The position numbers and the translations under genes are program-made. Below are positions 1 to 8,687 of a stretch of 64,000 bases of DNA, piece after piece. This DNA comes from Terriglobia bacterium. Lineage in GTDB: Bacteria > Acidobacteriota > Terriglobia > Terriglobales > Acidobacteriaceae. The first letter of the stretch is position 1. The number at the start of each line of letters is the position of its first letter. The notes beneath the pieces were generated by a model, which had not been told where the DNA came from, made no database searches, and saw nothing but the letters and a program-made list of their open reading frames with translations. The DNA lies in contig JAIQFC010000009.1 of assembly GCA_020073465.1 (NCBI GenBank), positions 1-64,000 on the forward strand, written 5' to 3'.

Positions 1-87
1 CAAGTGCACTGGATCTTCACCCTGGCCTGTGCCGCCTACAATCTGGTGCGCATGCGAAACCTGGCCCCGGCAGTTCCGCTGGCATAA
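1..87 (+). mobile_element. 3' end of an IS5/IS1182-type transposase (partial)
   Basis: The reading frame is open from the first base and ends in TAA at 85-87. It encodes 28 residues containing the motif WIFTLACAAYNLVRMRNL, which resembles the very C-terminus of DDE transposases of the IS5/IS1182 group. The rest of the gene lies outside the window, so intactness cannot be judged. The following 260 bases up to the sensor kinase contain no gene I can support; the downstream end of the insertion sequence is presumably within them, but no clear terminal inverted repeat can be assigned without the other end. Confidence 0.6.
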
Positions 88-348
88 GTCGCGGCCGACG
101 TGTGTTTTGAGCAGCATCAAGTTAGAACCAGAGACCACAAAAACCAGAAATCCAACCGTTCGACATCATCAACCATGAACAACAGAAAGAAAAACACGCT
201 GCAAATCACTTTTTCAGCAGCCTGCTAAGGAAGGGAGCCCCGTCGCAAGGCTGGGTTGATTCTCCCAGAGGTGCCGATGAAGTCCGTCACGGGTGCGGCC
301 GCGACCATGAAGAGGATGACCTAGAATACCGAGGGGGAGGAAATTGGC

Positions 349-1791
349 GTGCTTCGTGGGCGTCCCATGCGCGTGCTGGTCTCATTGAGTGGCGTCGTAG
401 TGGTCACCTATGTGGCCTATCGGCTCATTCCCGTGAACGCCACAACCGTCGGGTTCGCCTATTTGCTCCTGATCCTAATTGTCGCCAGCACCTCGGGATT
501 TCTTGAGGCTGCCCTCTGTTCATTGCTTGCCACGCTCTTGTTCAATTTTTTCTTCTTGCCTCCGGTCGGAACGTTCACTGTCGCCGACCCGCAAAATTGG
601 GTCGCCCTGTTCAGCTTTCTGGCGACTTCTCTCATCGCCAGCCGATTGTCTACGAAGGCCAAAGCCAGGGCATCAGAGGCCATCGAGCGCCAGAGGGATC
701 TCGAGCGCCTCTATGCCTTCAGCCGTGCGATGTTGCTGATCGACAAGAGCTCTCCATTTGCGAAACAGCTTGTCGAGAAACTGGCGGAGATCTTTAACCT
801 GCAGGCTGCCGTGCTCTACGAACGCCATACCGGAGAGTTTTATTGTGTCGGGATCTCGGCACCCGAGGGATTTGAGGACGACCTTCGGCTTGCGGCATTG
901 CCCGATGCACGCTCCACGGAAGAGCGCCCCCCGTATGCGATCGTCGCCGTCCGTCGCGGCTCGGAGCCGGTCGCAAGCATGGCTTTGCGTGGCGCCACGA
1001 TGCCGGACTCCGTTTTGCAGGGTGTTGCGAACCTGGTCGCGATCGGCCTCGAACGGGCACGAGCGCAGGATCTAGCCCAGCAGGTCGAAGCTGCGCGGCA
1101 GAGTGAACAGCTAAGAACGACGCTCATTGATGCCATGGCCCACGAATTCAAAACGCCTCTGACTTTGATTAAGGCTGCAACCACGTCACTGCTGGCGAAT
1201 CCGGACGTGCCTACGGAAAGTAGGCAGGAACAGCTTACGATCGCGGACGAAGAGGCAGAACACCTGCGGGAGTTGATAGACGATGCGATTGAAATGGCGC
1301 GTCTCGATACCGCGCGCATCGAACTTCATCCGGAGATGGCAAACCTGCACGATACACTTCAGGATGTGCTTGCTTCCATGCGAACAGAAATCGATGAGCG
1401 TCCGGTCCGGATGCTCTGCCACGACCCCCTGCCTTCCATGGCCTTCGACAAACGCCTTATGAAACTAGCCATCCGGCAACTGTTGGACAATGCACTGAAA
1501 TACACGTCGGCGGAAACCGCGGTTGAAATGGGAGCGCAAGTGAAAGACGGCGTGTTGAGCGTGGAAATCACCGACTACGGTAAGGGCATACCAGCCGACG
1601 AGCAATTGCGGATTTTTGACAGGTTCTACAGGAGCCCCTCGATCAAACGTCAAATACCGGGTTCCGGTCTGGGTCTCAGCATCGCTCATGGCATTGTGCG
1701 AGCCCACAACGGCGAATTGACGGTTTCGAGCCGGCCAGGACAGACGACCTTCCGAATCACCCTGCCAGTCCTCCGCGAGGAGGTTGCTTGA
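349..1791 (+). CDS. KdpD-like membrane sensor histidine kinase
   Basis: This 480-residue protein has a DUF4118-type block of about four membrane helices near the N-terminus (residues ~10-105), as in the C-terminal half of KdpD. A GAF-like region (~115-240) follows, then a HisKA domain with the phospho-acceptor motif HEFKTPLT and a HATPase domain (QLLDNALKYT, GSGLGLSIAHG). The KdpD/Usp sensory part of true KdpD is absent, so it is a short orphan-type kinase. The GTG start is preceded by GGGGGAGGAAATTGGC, a good ribosome-binding site. It overlaps the next gene by 4 bases (ATGA-type coupling), so kinase and regulator are made together. The signal is unknown. The nearby antiporter suggests ion or turgor stress, which is inference. 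Confidence 0.9.
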   Translation: MLRGRPMRVLVSLSGVVVVTYVAYRLIPVNATTVGFAYLLLILIVASTSGFLEAALCSLLATLLFNFFFLPPVGTFTVADPQNWVALFSFLATSLIASRLSTKAKARASEAIERQRDLERLYAFSRAMLLIDKSSPFAKQLVEKLAEIFNLQAAVLYERHTGEFYCVGISAPEGFEDDLRLAALPDARSTEERPPYAIVAVRRGSEPVASMALRGATMPDSVLQGVANLVAIGLERARAQDLAQQVEAARQSEQLRTTLIDAMAHEFKTPLTLIKAATTSLLANPDVPTESRQEQLTIADEEAEHLRELIDDAIEMARLDTARIELHPEMANLHDTLQDVLASMRTEIDERPVRMLCHDPLPSMAFDKRLMKLAIRQLLDNALKYTSAETAVEMGAQVKDGVLSVEITDYGKGIPADEQLRIFDRFYRSPSIKRQIPGSGLGLSIAHGIVRAHNGELTVSSRPGQTTFRITLPVLREEVA

Positions 1792-2486
1792 GCGCGGGTC
1801 GCATCATTGTTGTCGATGACCAGCCGAAAATTCGGCGGTTCATGCGCACAACATTGGTGGCGGAGGGCTACGAGGTAGACGAAGCCAAAACCGGCGAAGA
1901 CGCGCTGGAGAGCATACGGGAGCTACACCCGGATCTGGTGGTGCTCGATATGAATATGCCTGGGATGGGCGGATTGGCGGTCTGCAGGGCCATTCGCAAG
2001 GACAGCGACGTAGCCATCATCATGCTGACCGTCCGCAATTCCGAAGAAGATAAAGTCGCCGCGCTCGATGCCGGAGCCGACGATTTTGTGACCAAGCCAT
2101 TCAGCACGCCAGAGCTAATGGCGCGCATACGCGCCGCCCTCAGGAGAGTGCCCAGTGCGCAGTCTTCGCCCAAGAAGATTCGCGCGGGCGAGATTGTGAT
2201 CGACTTTGATGAACGCACGGTATCCAGAGAAAGCGTGAGCACGCATCTAACCCCGAAAGAACTGGATTTGCTGCGCTATCTAACGCAGCACGCCAATCAA
2301 GTTGTGTCTCATCGCGAACTACTGCAAGCCGTCTGGGGCCCTGACTACGGAGATCAAGTCGACTATCTACGCGTCTTCGTCAAGAACTTGCGAAAGAAGA
2401 TGGAACCGAATCCCGAACGTCCGCAATACATCACAACCGAACCCTGGGTTGGCTATCGTTTCAAAGGAAGCGTCGAGTCTTTATAG
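1788..2486 (+). CDS. OmpR/KdpE-family response regulator
   Basis: This 232-residue two-domain regulator has a receiver domain (residues 1-~120) with the expected acidic pair (VVDDQ), the phospho-acceptor aspartate in VVLDMNMPG and the lysine in VTKPFS. It is followed by an OmpR-type winged-helix DNA-binding domain with LTPKELDLLRYL and a C-terminal GYRF. The start overlaps the stop of the sensor kinase, so the two are translationally coupled and almost certainly cognate. Overall layout and length match KdpE. There are no kdpFABC genes in the window, so the regulon is probably not the potassium ATPase next door. The antiporter at 3374 is a plausible local target, by inference only. Confidence 0.93.
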   Translation: MSAGRIIVVDDQPKIRRFMRTTLVAEGYEVDEAKTGEDALESIRELHPDLVVLDMNMPGMGGLAVCRAIRKDSDVAIIMLTVRNSEEDKVAALDAGADDFVTKPFSTPELMARIRAALRRVPSAQSSPKKIRAGEIVIDFDERTVSRESVSTHLTPKELDLLRYLTQHANQVVSHRELLQAVWGPDYGDQVDYLRVFVKNLRKKMEPNPERPQYITTEPWVGYRFKGSVESL

Positions 2487-2565
2487 AATCTTCATGCTTT
2501 CTCCAGTACTTCTTTAGGTCTTTTCGCTCATGATCGAACGTGAAGGCCTCGAGGAGGACTGGTTC

Positions 2566-2784
2566 ATGACTGCGTATTTGCTTGCGCTGATTCTGGCTGT
2601 GGGAATTTCATTCCTCCTATATTGCTTGTGGAACTTCGCCCGTGAGCTCAGGCCCCGCACGTCCCGCGCCGTCTTGTCTTCCAGTTCGTCGCCCCGCGTT
2701 GCGCTTAGCGCGACACCGATGTCCAGGTTCAGAAGCCAACCGCACATCGTTCAGTTGCGCGACGAAGGTCGCGCGGCATCTTAA
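2566..2784 (+). CDS. Small single-pass membrane protein
   Basis: The track ORF opens at 2530, but the internal ATG at 2566 is preceded by GAGGAGG eight bases upstream, so this start is preferred. It gives 72 residues: MTAYLLALILAVGISFLLYCLW forms one strong membrane helix, then comes a basic, serine-rich tail. The family is not recognised. It follows the two-component pair by about 80 bases and may be part of the same transcript. Its stop codon overlaps the stop of the convergent membrane gene at 2781 (shared TTAA). Confidence 0.5.
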   Translation: MTAYLLALILAVGISFLLYCLWNFARELRPRTSRAVLSSSSSPRVALSATPMSRFRSQPHIVQLRDEGRAAS

Positions 2785-3221
2785 TTAAAAGCCATCCTGG
2801 AAAATGCGGCTCTGACTCTCGGCCTTAAGAGATAGAAGAACAGGGCACCAGCGATAATGACGCCAGTGCCCCCGCGCAGCCAATCCCCCCTCAAGAGGTT
2901 GATGATGTCGCCAATGATTTGTGTGGCGATGATAGCGACGGCGAATTTCCATCCCCAGGGACGGCGTTGGAACCATCCGATTCCCGACACCACGAGGACG
3001 ACGGCGAGGAGCAGGAAGAGAATGCCAACCTTGCTTCCCAGAGGAGAGAGTTGCTTATGGGCCGTTGGATTGAGAGTCCAAACACGGTCGAGCGGTGTTC
3101 CGGGCAAAAGCAAAGTGGTCGCTGCGACACCAGCCATGCCCCCACCAAAGAACAAGAAGACGCCAATCGCAGTAAATCCGGGTGGTTTACCGTCGTCCTG
3201 TTGAGAGCAATAGCTGTGCAA
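2781..3221 (-). CDS. Hypothetical four-helix membrane protein
   Basis: The useful part of the 260-residue track ORF is its C-terminal ~130 residues, which hold about four hydrophobic segments (for example GFTAIGVFLFFGGGMAGVAA and GILFLLLAVVLVVSGIGWF). I place the start at the TTG at 3221. It has GAGGA immediately upstream, and everything before it is low-quality sequence overlapping the promoter of the antiporter. That gives 146 residues. The family is not recognised. Such small integral membrane proteins are common next to ion-homeostasis genes, but no function can be assigned. It is convergent with the small protein upstream and divergent from the antiporter. Confidence 0.55.
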   Translation of the reverse strand: MHSYCSQQDDGKPPGFTAIGVFLFFGGGMAGVAATTLLLPGTPLDRVWTLNPTAHKQLSPLGSKVGILFLLLAVVLVVSGIGWFQRRPWGWKFAVAIIATQIIGDIINLLRGDWLRGGTGVIIAGALFFYLLRPRVRAAFSRMAFN

Positions 3222-3373
3222 GCGGAATTCCTCTTCCGACGACGGCAGTGAGACGAAATATACAGAGTACTCTCTGTCACTATTATACGAAGCGGTCGTC
3301 TGCGTCCGTGGGCCACAGATCCTGTATTTTCGAGGTTTTAGTATATTCAACGGATGCGTAGGGTCACCCTCCC

Positions 3374-4594
3374 ATGACGGCGATTTCCGGAGTGGAATTC
3401 CTAATTTGGCTGCTGATCGCCGCATCGGCCATTGCGCTGTTGGCGAAGTATCTGCGGATTCCCTACACCGTCGCATTTGTTCTTGGGGGATTGCTCCTGA
3501 GCCTGCTTCGTTTGCCGTTTCTCTCGCCGCTTCAGCCGGACCAGCGTCCGCATTGGCTAACACCCGATGTAATTTTGATTCTGTTTCTGCCTGCCCTTGT
3601 CTTCGAGGGCAGCGTCAAAATCGACCTGCGAGATCTCTTGCGCGACTCTGCGCCACTATTGGTTCTAGCCAATGTAGGGGTTCTTCTTGCCACCCTGGTG
3701 ACCGGTTCATTGATTCACTGGATGATTGGTGTACCGATTCTGATAGCGCTGCTTTTCGGGGCGATCATCTCTGCGACAGATCCTATTTCCGTCCTCGCCA
3801 TCTTCAAAGACCTCAGAATGAATAAGCGGCTTTCCGTCATTATTGAGGGCGAGAGTCTCTTGAATGATGGGACTGCCGTGGTCGTTTTTCAGATCCTGCT
3901 CACTGGTGTTATTGCGGGCGGGTTGAGCGCGGGAAATGGACTCGGGCAGTTTGTTTTGGCCGTTGTAGGGGGAACTGCTCTCGGATCTGTACTGGGGTAC
4001 GCCGCGAGCAAGCTTACGCAAGCGATTGACGATCCTCAAATCGAGATCACTCTTACCACAATCGTTGCCTACGGCAGTTATCTCCTTGCCAATCATCTGC
4101 ATTTGTCGGGTGTCATTGCGACCGCATCGGCAGGGTTGATTGTCGGCAATTTTGGGGCGAAGAAAGGGATGAGCGCCACGACCAAAGTTGCGCTGGAGTC
4201 GTTTTGGGAATACCTCGCCTTTGTGATGAACTCCCTCGTGTTTTTGCTCATCGGTCTGGAGGTCCACGTCGATTCGCTGGCTCACGCTTGGCGCCCTATA
4301 CTCTTCGCAATCGCAGCCGTCCTGATTGGCCGTTCGCTTTCTGTCTATCTTCTCGTTCCGCTGAGCAACATCTTTGCAGAAAGGATTCCCGTTCGTTGGC
4401 AGCATGTAATGGTCTGGGGTGGTTTGCGCGGGGCACTGGCTCTAGCACTGGCACTCAGCCTCGACAACACCTTTCCTTACCGAGATCGCATACTCGACCT
4501 GACCTTTGGTGTTGTAGTTTTCTCCATACTTGTACAGGGCCTCACAATAAGGCCGCTGCTAAGGGTGCTTGGTCTTGCGGATGGTCAAGCCTGA
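3374..4594 (+). CDS. CPA1-family Na+/H+ (cation/proton) antiporter
   Basis: The 406-residue protein is almost entirely hydrophobic with roughly 12 membrane helices. It shows CPA1/NhaP hallmarks: ISATDPISVLAIFKDL with the transport aspartate, GESLLNDGTAVVVF, and a late VWGGLRGALALALALSL segment. Length is normal for bacterial NhaP-type antiporters, with no C-terminal regulatory domain. It would exchange Na+ or K+ for protons at the inner membrane. The ATG start overlaps nothing; the upstream 150 bases form the divergent promoter region. The family is certain, the ion specificity is not. Confidence 0.9.
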   Translation: MTAISGVEFLIWLLIAASAIALLAKYLRIPYTVAFVLGGLLLSLLRLPFLSPLQPDQRPHWLTPDVILILFLPALVFEGSVKIDLRDLLRDSAPLLVLANVGVLLATLVTGSLIHWMIGVPILIALLFGAIISATDPISVLAIFKDLRMNKRLSVIIEGESLLNDGTAVVVFQILLTGVIAGGLSAGNGLGQFVLAVVGGTALGSVLGYAASKLTQAIDDPQIEITLTTIVAYGSYLLANHLHLSGVIATASAGLIVGNFGAKKGMSATTKVALESFWEYLAFVMNSLVFLLIGLEVHVDSLAHAWRPILFAIAAVLIGRSLSVYLLVPLSNIFAERIPVRWQHVMVWGGLRGALALALALSLDNTFPYRDRILDLTFGVVVFSILVQGLTIRPLLRVLGLADGQA

Positions 4595-4832
4595 GGTCAA
4601 CTCGCGGATTTGGTGCCTCTGGTCAACTTTCCGGCGAGAGAAGACTCTTAGCATACGAATCCACCCGCGCGACGACGAATTCATTGCAGCAGGCTGAGGA
4701 ATTCCGGCCGCGAACGATCTGGAGTCTTTCGAATGCGTTTACCTCCGCATTTAAAGAACTGGACGCCATCCCACAATTCAAGGCAACGGCCAAGCTGGGC
4801 GAATTCCTGGAAGCCCGGTTCTCACAATCATT

Positions 4833-6116
4833 CTAGGTGCGGGGCGGTCCCGGCCGGGCCGCCACGTCCCAACTAGCCATCCCTGGCTTCTTTCTGATGT
4901 AGATAAACATCCCGATGAGCATACCAACGGCAATGGCTATGGGGAGGTCGGTAACGATCGTCAAGAGAGACGTTGCGACCCACGCGGCTGCTTCAAGAAT
5001 TGGAGCCTTGATCAGGTGGGGAATTTCCTGCCAATTCGTCATACTGAAGACGCTTGACAGAATAAGCGCAGATATCACCGGCAACGGAATGAACCGAAAG
5101 AGAGGGGCCATAAGAAACAGGAACACGACGAGGAAAACCGCTTGCAGGACGCCTGCAATGGGAGTTTGCGCTCCGAGGCGCGCGTTGTCCAACGTGTGGG
5201 AGGAGACTCCAGAAGTCGGTAGCCCCCCGGCGAAAGCACAAGCTACATTCACGCCCCCTTGCACAAAGAGCTCACCATTTGAATTAGAGCGTTCGCCAGT
5301 GAGTTTGGCTGCGAGTCCCATAGCTTGGTATGACTCGGTGGCGACCAGAACTGCTATCGCGAACCCCTGGGCAAGAACGCTGCCAAGCAGATCGAGCTTG
5401 AAGGCTCCAGCCAGATGCATGCGGTATGACATCAAGTCTGATCCGAAGAGCGATTCGATAGTGTGCACGGGGAAATGTCCGAACTTCACCAACAAAGCAC
5501 CAATGGCAAGCGCGATAAGGCTGGTCGGAATGTATCTGGATGCTCTTCTGCAGGCCACTATCAGGATCAAGGTCGCAAAGGCCAAAATCATTGCGTGCGG
5601 CTCGATCTGCACGGGATATCGCACAAGCGCTAGCGCTGCGCGGGGGACTGGATCGGCGATGATTTGCGAACCGATGCCAAGAAGCGCGGGGACTTGCTGG
5701 CTAACGACAAGGACTGCGATACCCGTTGAGAAACCGACGACGACAGGACGCGGAAGCATTCGGATGCCTGCTCCGAGGCCGATTACCCCGACAAACACCA
5801 AGAGAACGCCCGCTAACAACGTAGACAGAGACAGAGCGATGATTCCTTCTCGGGCGACGATACTCGACGCAACTGCGACGAAGACAACGTTCGGCGCAGT
5901 GACGCGAATCTTGGAATCTCCAAACACTGAAGCTAGAAACCCAGCGATGGCCGCGCAGAAAACTCCGTAAAGTGGAGCTACTCCGGTAGCAACCGCGATG
6001 ACGATGGCGAGTGGAAAGATCTGCCAAGCGAGAAACAGCGCCGCGAACGCGTCTGAGCGGAAGCGGAAACGGTCGTAGTAGCTAAGACAGACTACGAACT
6101 TCGGCAGCCGAGTCAT
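4833..6116 (-). CDS. SulP-family anion transporter without STAS domain
   Basis: The protein is 427 residues with about 11-12 hydrophobic segments and the SulP core pattern (N-terminal FAALFLAWQIFPLAIVIAVA, PRPVVVGFSTGIAV, GGLPTSGVSS). The C-terminal STAS domain found in most SulP carriers is missing; the protein stops just after the last helix. SulP members move sulfate, bicarbonate or organic anions with Na+ or H+. It is the last gene of the leftward hyf-like cluster, 105 bases after hyfI. A second SulP with STAS opens that cluster at 15700, so both ends of the complex are flanked by anion carriers. Substrate is unknown. Confidence 0.9.
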   Translation of the reverse strand: MTRLPKFVVCLSYYDRFRFRSDAFAALFLAWQIFPLAIVIAVATGVAPLYGVFCAAIAGFLASVFGDSKIRVTAPNVVFVAVASSIVAREGIIALSLSTLLAGVLLVFVGVIGLGAGIRMLPRPVVVGFSTGIAVLVVSQQVPALLGIGSQIIADPVPRAALALVRYPVQIEPHAMILAFATLILIVACRRASRYIPTSLIALAIGALLVKFGHFPVHTIESLFGSDLMSYRMHLAGAFKLDLLGSVLAQGFAIAVLVATESYQAMGLAAKLTGERSNSNGELFVQGGVNVACAFAGGLPTSGVSSHTLDNARLGAQTPIAGVLQAVFLVVFLFLMAPLFRFIPLPVISALILSSVFSMTNWQEIPHLIKAPILEAAAWVATSLLTIVTDLPIAIAVGMLIGMFIYIRKKPGMASWDVAARPGPPRT

Positions 6117-6221
6117 ATATCGAACCGCTCAGTTTGCGGTGTCCGGAGCACGTCAGATTCCCCGCCTTGCTCAAGCGGAGACTCCGTGAATCCTCACCAC
6201 ACCAAAGATCCGAATTGCGTG

Positions 6222-7091
6222 TCAACCCGCGCGGTCGTTGTGCAGTCGTTCAGCCAGACGTCCGATGGCGAGGAGGATTCCATGAAGAAGAGCTTGTGGC
6301 CGAGGTGGACAACCAGGAATGTAAACATCCACCGGAAGTACTTTATCGACGCCTCCAAGAGACGCATAGTTCACGCCAAAGATGCCGCCACTGATTCCGC
6401 AAGCGCCAACCGCGACGACTACCTTTGGTTCCGCCATCGCCCGATACGTCTTCAAAAGCGCCAGCTCCATATTCCGCGTTACCGGGCCAGTGACGAGGAG
6501 CATGTCGGCATGACGAGGAGAGGCAACGAATTGGATTCCGAAGCGTTCGATGTCGTGGACCGGATTGTTCAAAGCGACAATCTCCAGTTCGCATCCGTTG
6601 CATGACCCCGCATCCACTTCACGGATGGCGAGAGACCGGCCCAGGATTTTATGGATGGTTTCGCGCGCCTTCTTCCCAAGGTTCTCGACGTCCGTTTCGA
6701 CATTCACCGACTTACGATCAACTTTACGCAACCCGCGATGCGTGCGGTCGGCATTCAGGGTGTATTCCGCGGTAAGAACCAGGTTACGGCGGTCCGACGC
6801 CGCCAGTTCAAATTCCTGGGTGATGCGCACCGCCTGCTCGGACGATGCTTCCGCGCATAAGCCGCAGAAGATACAGAGACCGTAATCGACAGTGACTTTC
6901 CGGGAATCACCTTTGTCGGACAGGGAAATAGCGCCGGTTGGACACACCTCGGCAGCCGGTCGCGCGTCCTTCCATTTGTCGAAGTCGAAGTCCGGACGTC
7001 CGCGAAAGCGTTCGGAGATCTTAATGGGCTCGGCCGCATAGTTTACGGTGACTGTTCCCGTGCTGGCCGTCTTTTGCAGAATCTTGAACAT
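6222..7091 (-). CDS. hyfI: HyfI/NuoB-like subunit with fused N-terminal ferredoxin domain
   Basis: 289 residues. The N-terminal half is a ferredoxin-like domain that keeps only CPTGAI and CIFCGLC. By the usual ligand swap these form one [4Fe-4S] cluster, and the ligands for the second cluster are gone. The C-terminal half is the small electron-transfer subunit of group 4 hydrogenases and complex I. It has SCNGCELE, VGACGISGG and PGCPPRP supplying the four ligands of the N2-type cluster. In E. coli hydrogenase-4 these are separate proteins (HyfH and HyfI). It lies 3 bases after hyfG in the same operon and would sit on the cytoplasmic peripheral arm, passing electrons to or from HyfG. Confidence 0.87.
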   Translation of the reverse strand: MFKILQKTASTGTVTVNYAAEPIKISERFRGRPDFDFDKWKDARPAAEVCPTGAISLSDKGDSRKVTVDYGLCIFCGLCAEASSEQAVRITQEFELAASDRRNLVLTAEYTLNADRTHRGLRKVDRKSVNVETDVENLGKKARETIHKILGRSLAIREVDAGSCNGCELEIVALNNPVHDIERFGIQFVASPRHADMLLVTGPVTRNMELALLKTYRAMAEPKVVVAVGACGISGGIFGVNYASLGGVDKVLPVDVYIPGCPPRPQALLHGILLAIGRLAERLHNDRAG

Positions 7092-7094
7092 CGT

Positions 7095-8687
7095 TTACCG
7101 GTCCGTCCCCGAGTAGGAAAGGTTGAAGCTCTTGTTGATCACCGGAAAATCCGCAATGATGTTTCCCTGGACCGCTTCCACCAGCGCTGGCCAGTTGTTG
7201 AGCGAGGAGTCTTTGATCTTGCAGCGCTGCAGATGATTATCAGGCCCGGTGCGAATCCAATGGATGGTTTCCCCGCGCCAACCCTCGACTGCGCTCAGAG
7301 CACAGCGGTCTGACGGGATGGAGGGCACTGGCACACGGAACTCCCGCTGAAGAGCATCCGTCATAGCCTTCCGAACGATGCCAATGGATTCGTTCACTTC
7401 ATCGATGCGGACCTGCATCCGGTGCCAGACGTCTCCAGCCTGGTAGACCGGGACACGGAACGGGTAGCGAGAATACGCAGCGTAAGGGTGATCGCGGCGC
7501 ACGTCCAGATCGACCCCGGAGGCGCGTCCTCCCACGCCCACGATGCCCAGATCCCGGGCCTTGTCGGGCCGCAAGACTCCTGTCTGTTCCAGACGGTCGC
7601 GGGTGGATTCGGACCTATCAATCAGACTGATCAGGTCCTGAAATTCGCGTGCGAAGGAGTCCAGCGTGTCCCGCAACGTGTTCAGTTGCACCTGATCCCA
7701 GCCCCGGCGCACGCCGCCGACGCAGACCATGCCTCGCAACAGTCGGCTACCGGTCAACTGCTCGTTTAGGGTGACCATCGTCTCCTTCAAGCGGCTGGCA
7801 TGGGCGTTTGCAATGACGAAGCCGACATCTGTCACAATGGCGCCAATGTCGCCGACATGATTGCAGATTCTTTCCAGCTCCAGCAGGATGGTCCGCATCA
7901 CCAGACCGCGCAGCGGTACTTCAATGCTGGCCGCGCGTTCGATGGCCTGACAGAACGCCGTGCCGTGGGAGAAACTCGAATCTCCCGAAATGCTTTCAGC
8001 CAGGAAAACGGCCTTGTGTATGAGTAGCTTCTCAAAGAGTTTTTCGGTGCCCTTATGGGTGTAGAACATTCGAAGCTGCAGATAGAGTATGGGTTCACCC
8101 GCCACTGCGAAGTTGAAGTGACCCGGCTCGATGATCCCAGCATGGACCGGCCCTACGGGCACTTGCAACACACCTTCACCGAAAGCCGGCCGGTAGATGT
8201 GGCGTTCTCCTTCGAAGGGCGGTAACACGGTTTCGAGAGGAAAGTCCTTGCGCAAGGGATAAACGTCGGGCCAATTGTCATGCAAGGCGACCCTTCGGGG
8301 ATTCGGGTGTCCAACGGCCTTCAGGCCAAACCAATCCTGGATTTCGCGCTCTTGCCAGTTCACCGCGGGTAGTTCGGCGGAGAGCGAAGGAAACTCAAGA
8401 CTGTCGGATCGCACCGGCGCCTGCACGATCAGGTACTGAGCGCTACCTTTCTGTTCGAAGACATAGTAGTTGAAGAAAACTCCCTCCGCCGAGCGGCGGT
8501 CCTCAGCGAACACCGTAACCAGCCGGGCCCCGAATTCGCCTCGCAGGTGTTCTGTGATGGGCCGAATGTCGGCATCGCGGAGAAGAACGTAGACCTCATT
8601 CTCGCGATCCGCACGCACGGACTGAACCTGCGGACCAAGCTTCTGCCGAAGAGCTTCGAACATTGCGGAGGTCGATTGCGTCATCAT
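7095..8687 (-). CDS. hyfG: HyfG/HycE-like large subunit (NuoC-NuoD fusion) lacking Ni ligands
   Basis: 530 residues. The first ~160 resemble the 30-kDa NuoC domain (EREIQDWFGLKAVGHPNPRR); the rest is the 49-kDa/NiFe-hydrogenase fold (FYTHKGTEKLFEKLL, ERICNHVGDIG). In true group 4 hydrogenases the nickel is held by an RxCGxC motif and a C-terminal DPCxxCTDR. Here the matching stretches read SISGDSSFSH and NLSYSGTDR, so all four cysteines are replaced. The protein therefore cannot bind the NiFe centre. It matches the energy-converting-hydrogenase-related (Ehr) class described between complex I and group 4 hydrogenases. The start overlaps the hyfF stop by 4 bases. The substrate of the modified site is unknown. 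Confidence 0.87.
   Translation of the reverse strand: MMTQSTSAMFEALRQKLGPQVQSVRADRENEVYVLLRDADIRPITEHLRGEFGARLVTVFAEDRRSAEGVFFNYYVFEQKGSAQYLIVQAPVRSDSLEFPSLSAELPAVNWQEREIQDWFGLKAVGHPNPRRVALHDNWPDVYPLRKDFPLETVLPPFEGERHIYRPAFGEGVLQVPVGPVHAGIIEPGHFNFAVAGEPILYLQLRMFYTHKGTEKLFEKLLIHKAVFLAESISGDSSFSHGTAFCQAIERAASIEVPLRGLVMRTILLELERICNHVGDIGAIVTDVGFVIANAHASRLKETMVTLNEQLTGSRLLRGMVCVGGVRRGWDQVQLNTLRDTLDSFAREFQDLISLIDRSESTRDRLEQTGVLRPDKARDLGIVGVGGRASGVDLDVRRDHPYAAYSRYPFRVPVYQAGDVWHRMQVRIDEVNESIGIVRKAMTDALQREFRVPVPSIPSDRCALSAVEGWRGETIHWIRTGPDNHLQRCKIKDSSLNNWPALVEAVQGNIIADFPVINKSFNLSYSGTDR

Noticed and set aside
4595-4836. Possible remnant of a phage-type gene in the rightward ORF ending at 4836 (TIWSLSNAFTSAFKEL...)
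   Set aside because: The segment reads somewhat protein-like, but it has no start, no confident family match and lies between two convergent genes; too little to support a feature.
4915-5970. 351-residue rightward ORF opposite the SulP gene
   Set aside because: Antisense shadow with threonine/arginine-rich composition; the leftward SulP frame is the real gene.
6222-8687. Functional [NiFe] hydrogenase or formate hydrogenlyase
   Set aside because: Both nickel-binding cysteine pairs of the large subunit are replaced and no hyp maturation or formate dehydrogenase genes are present in the window.
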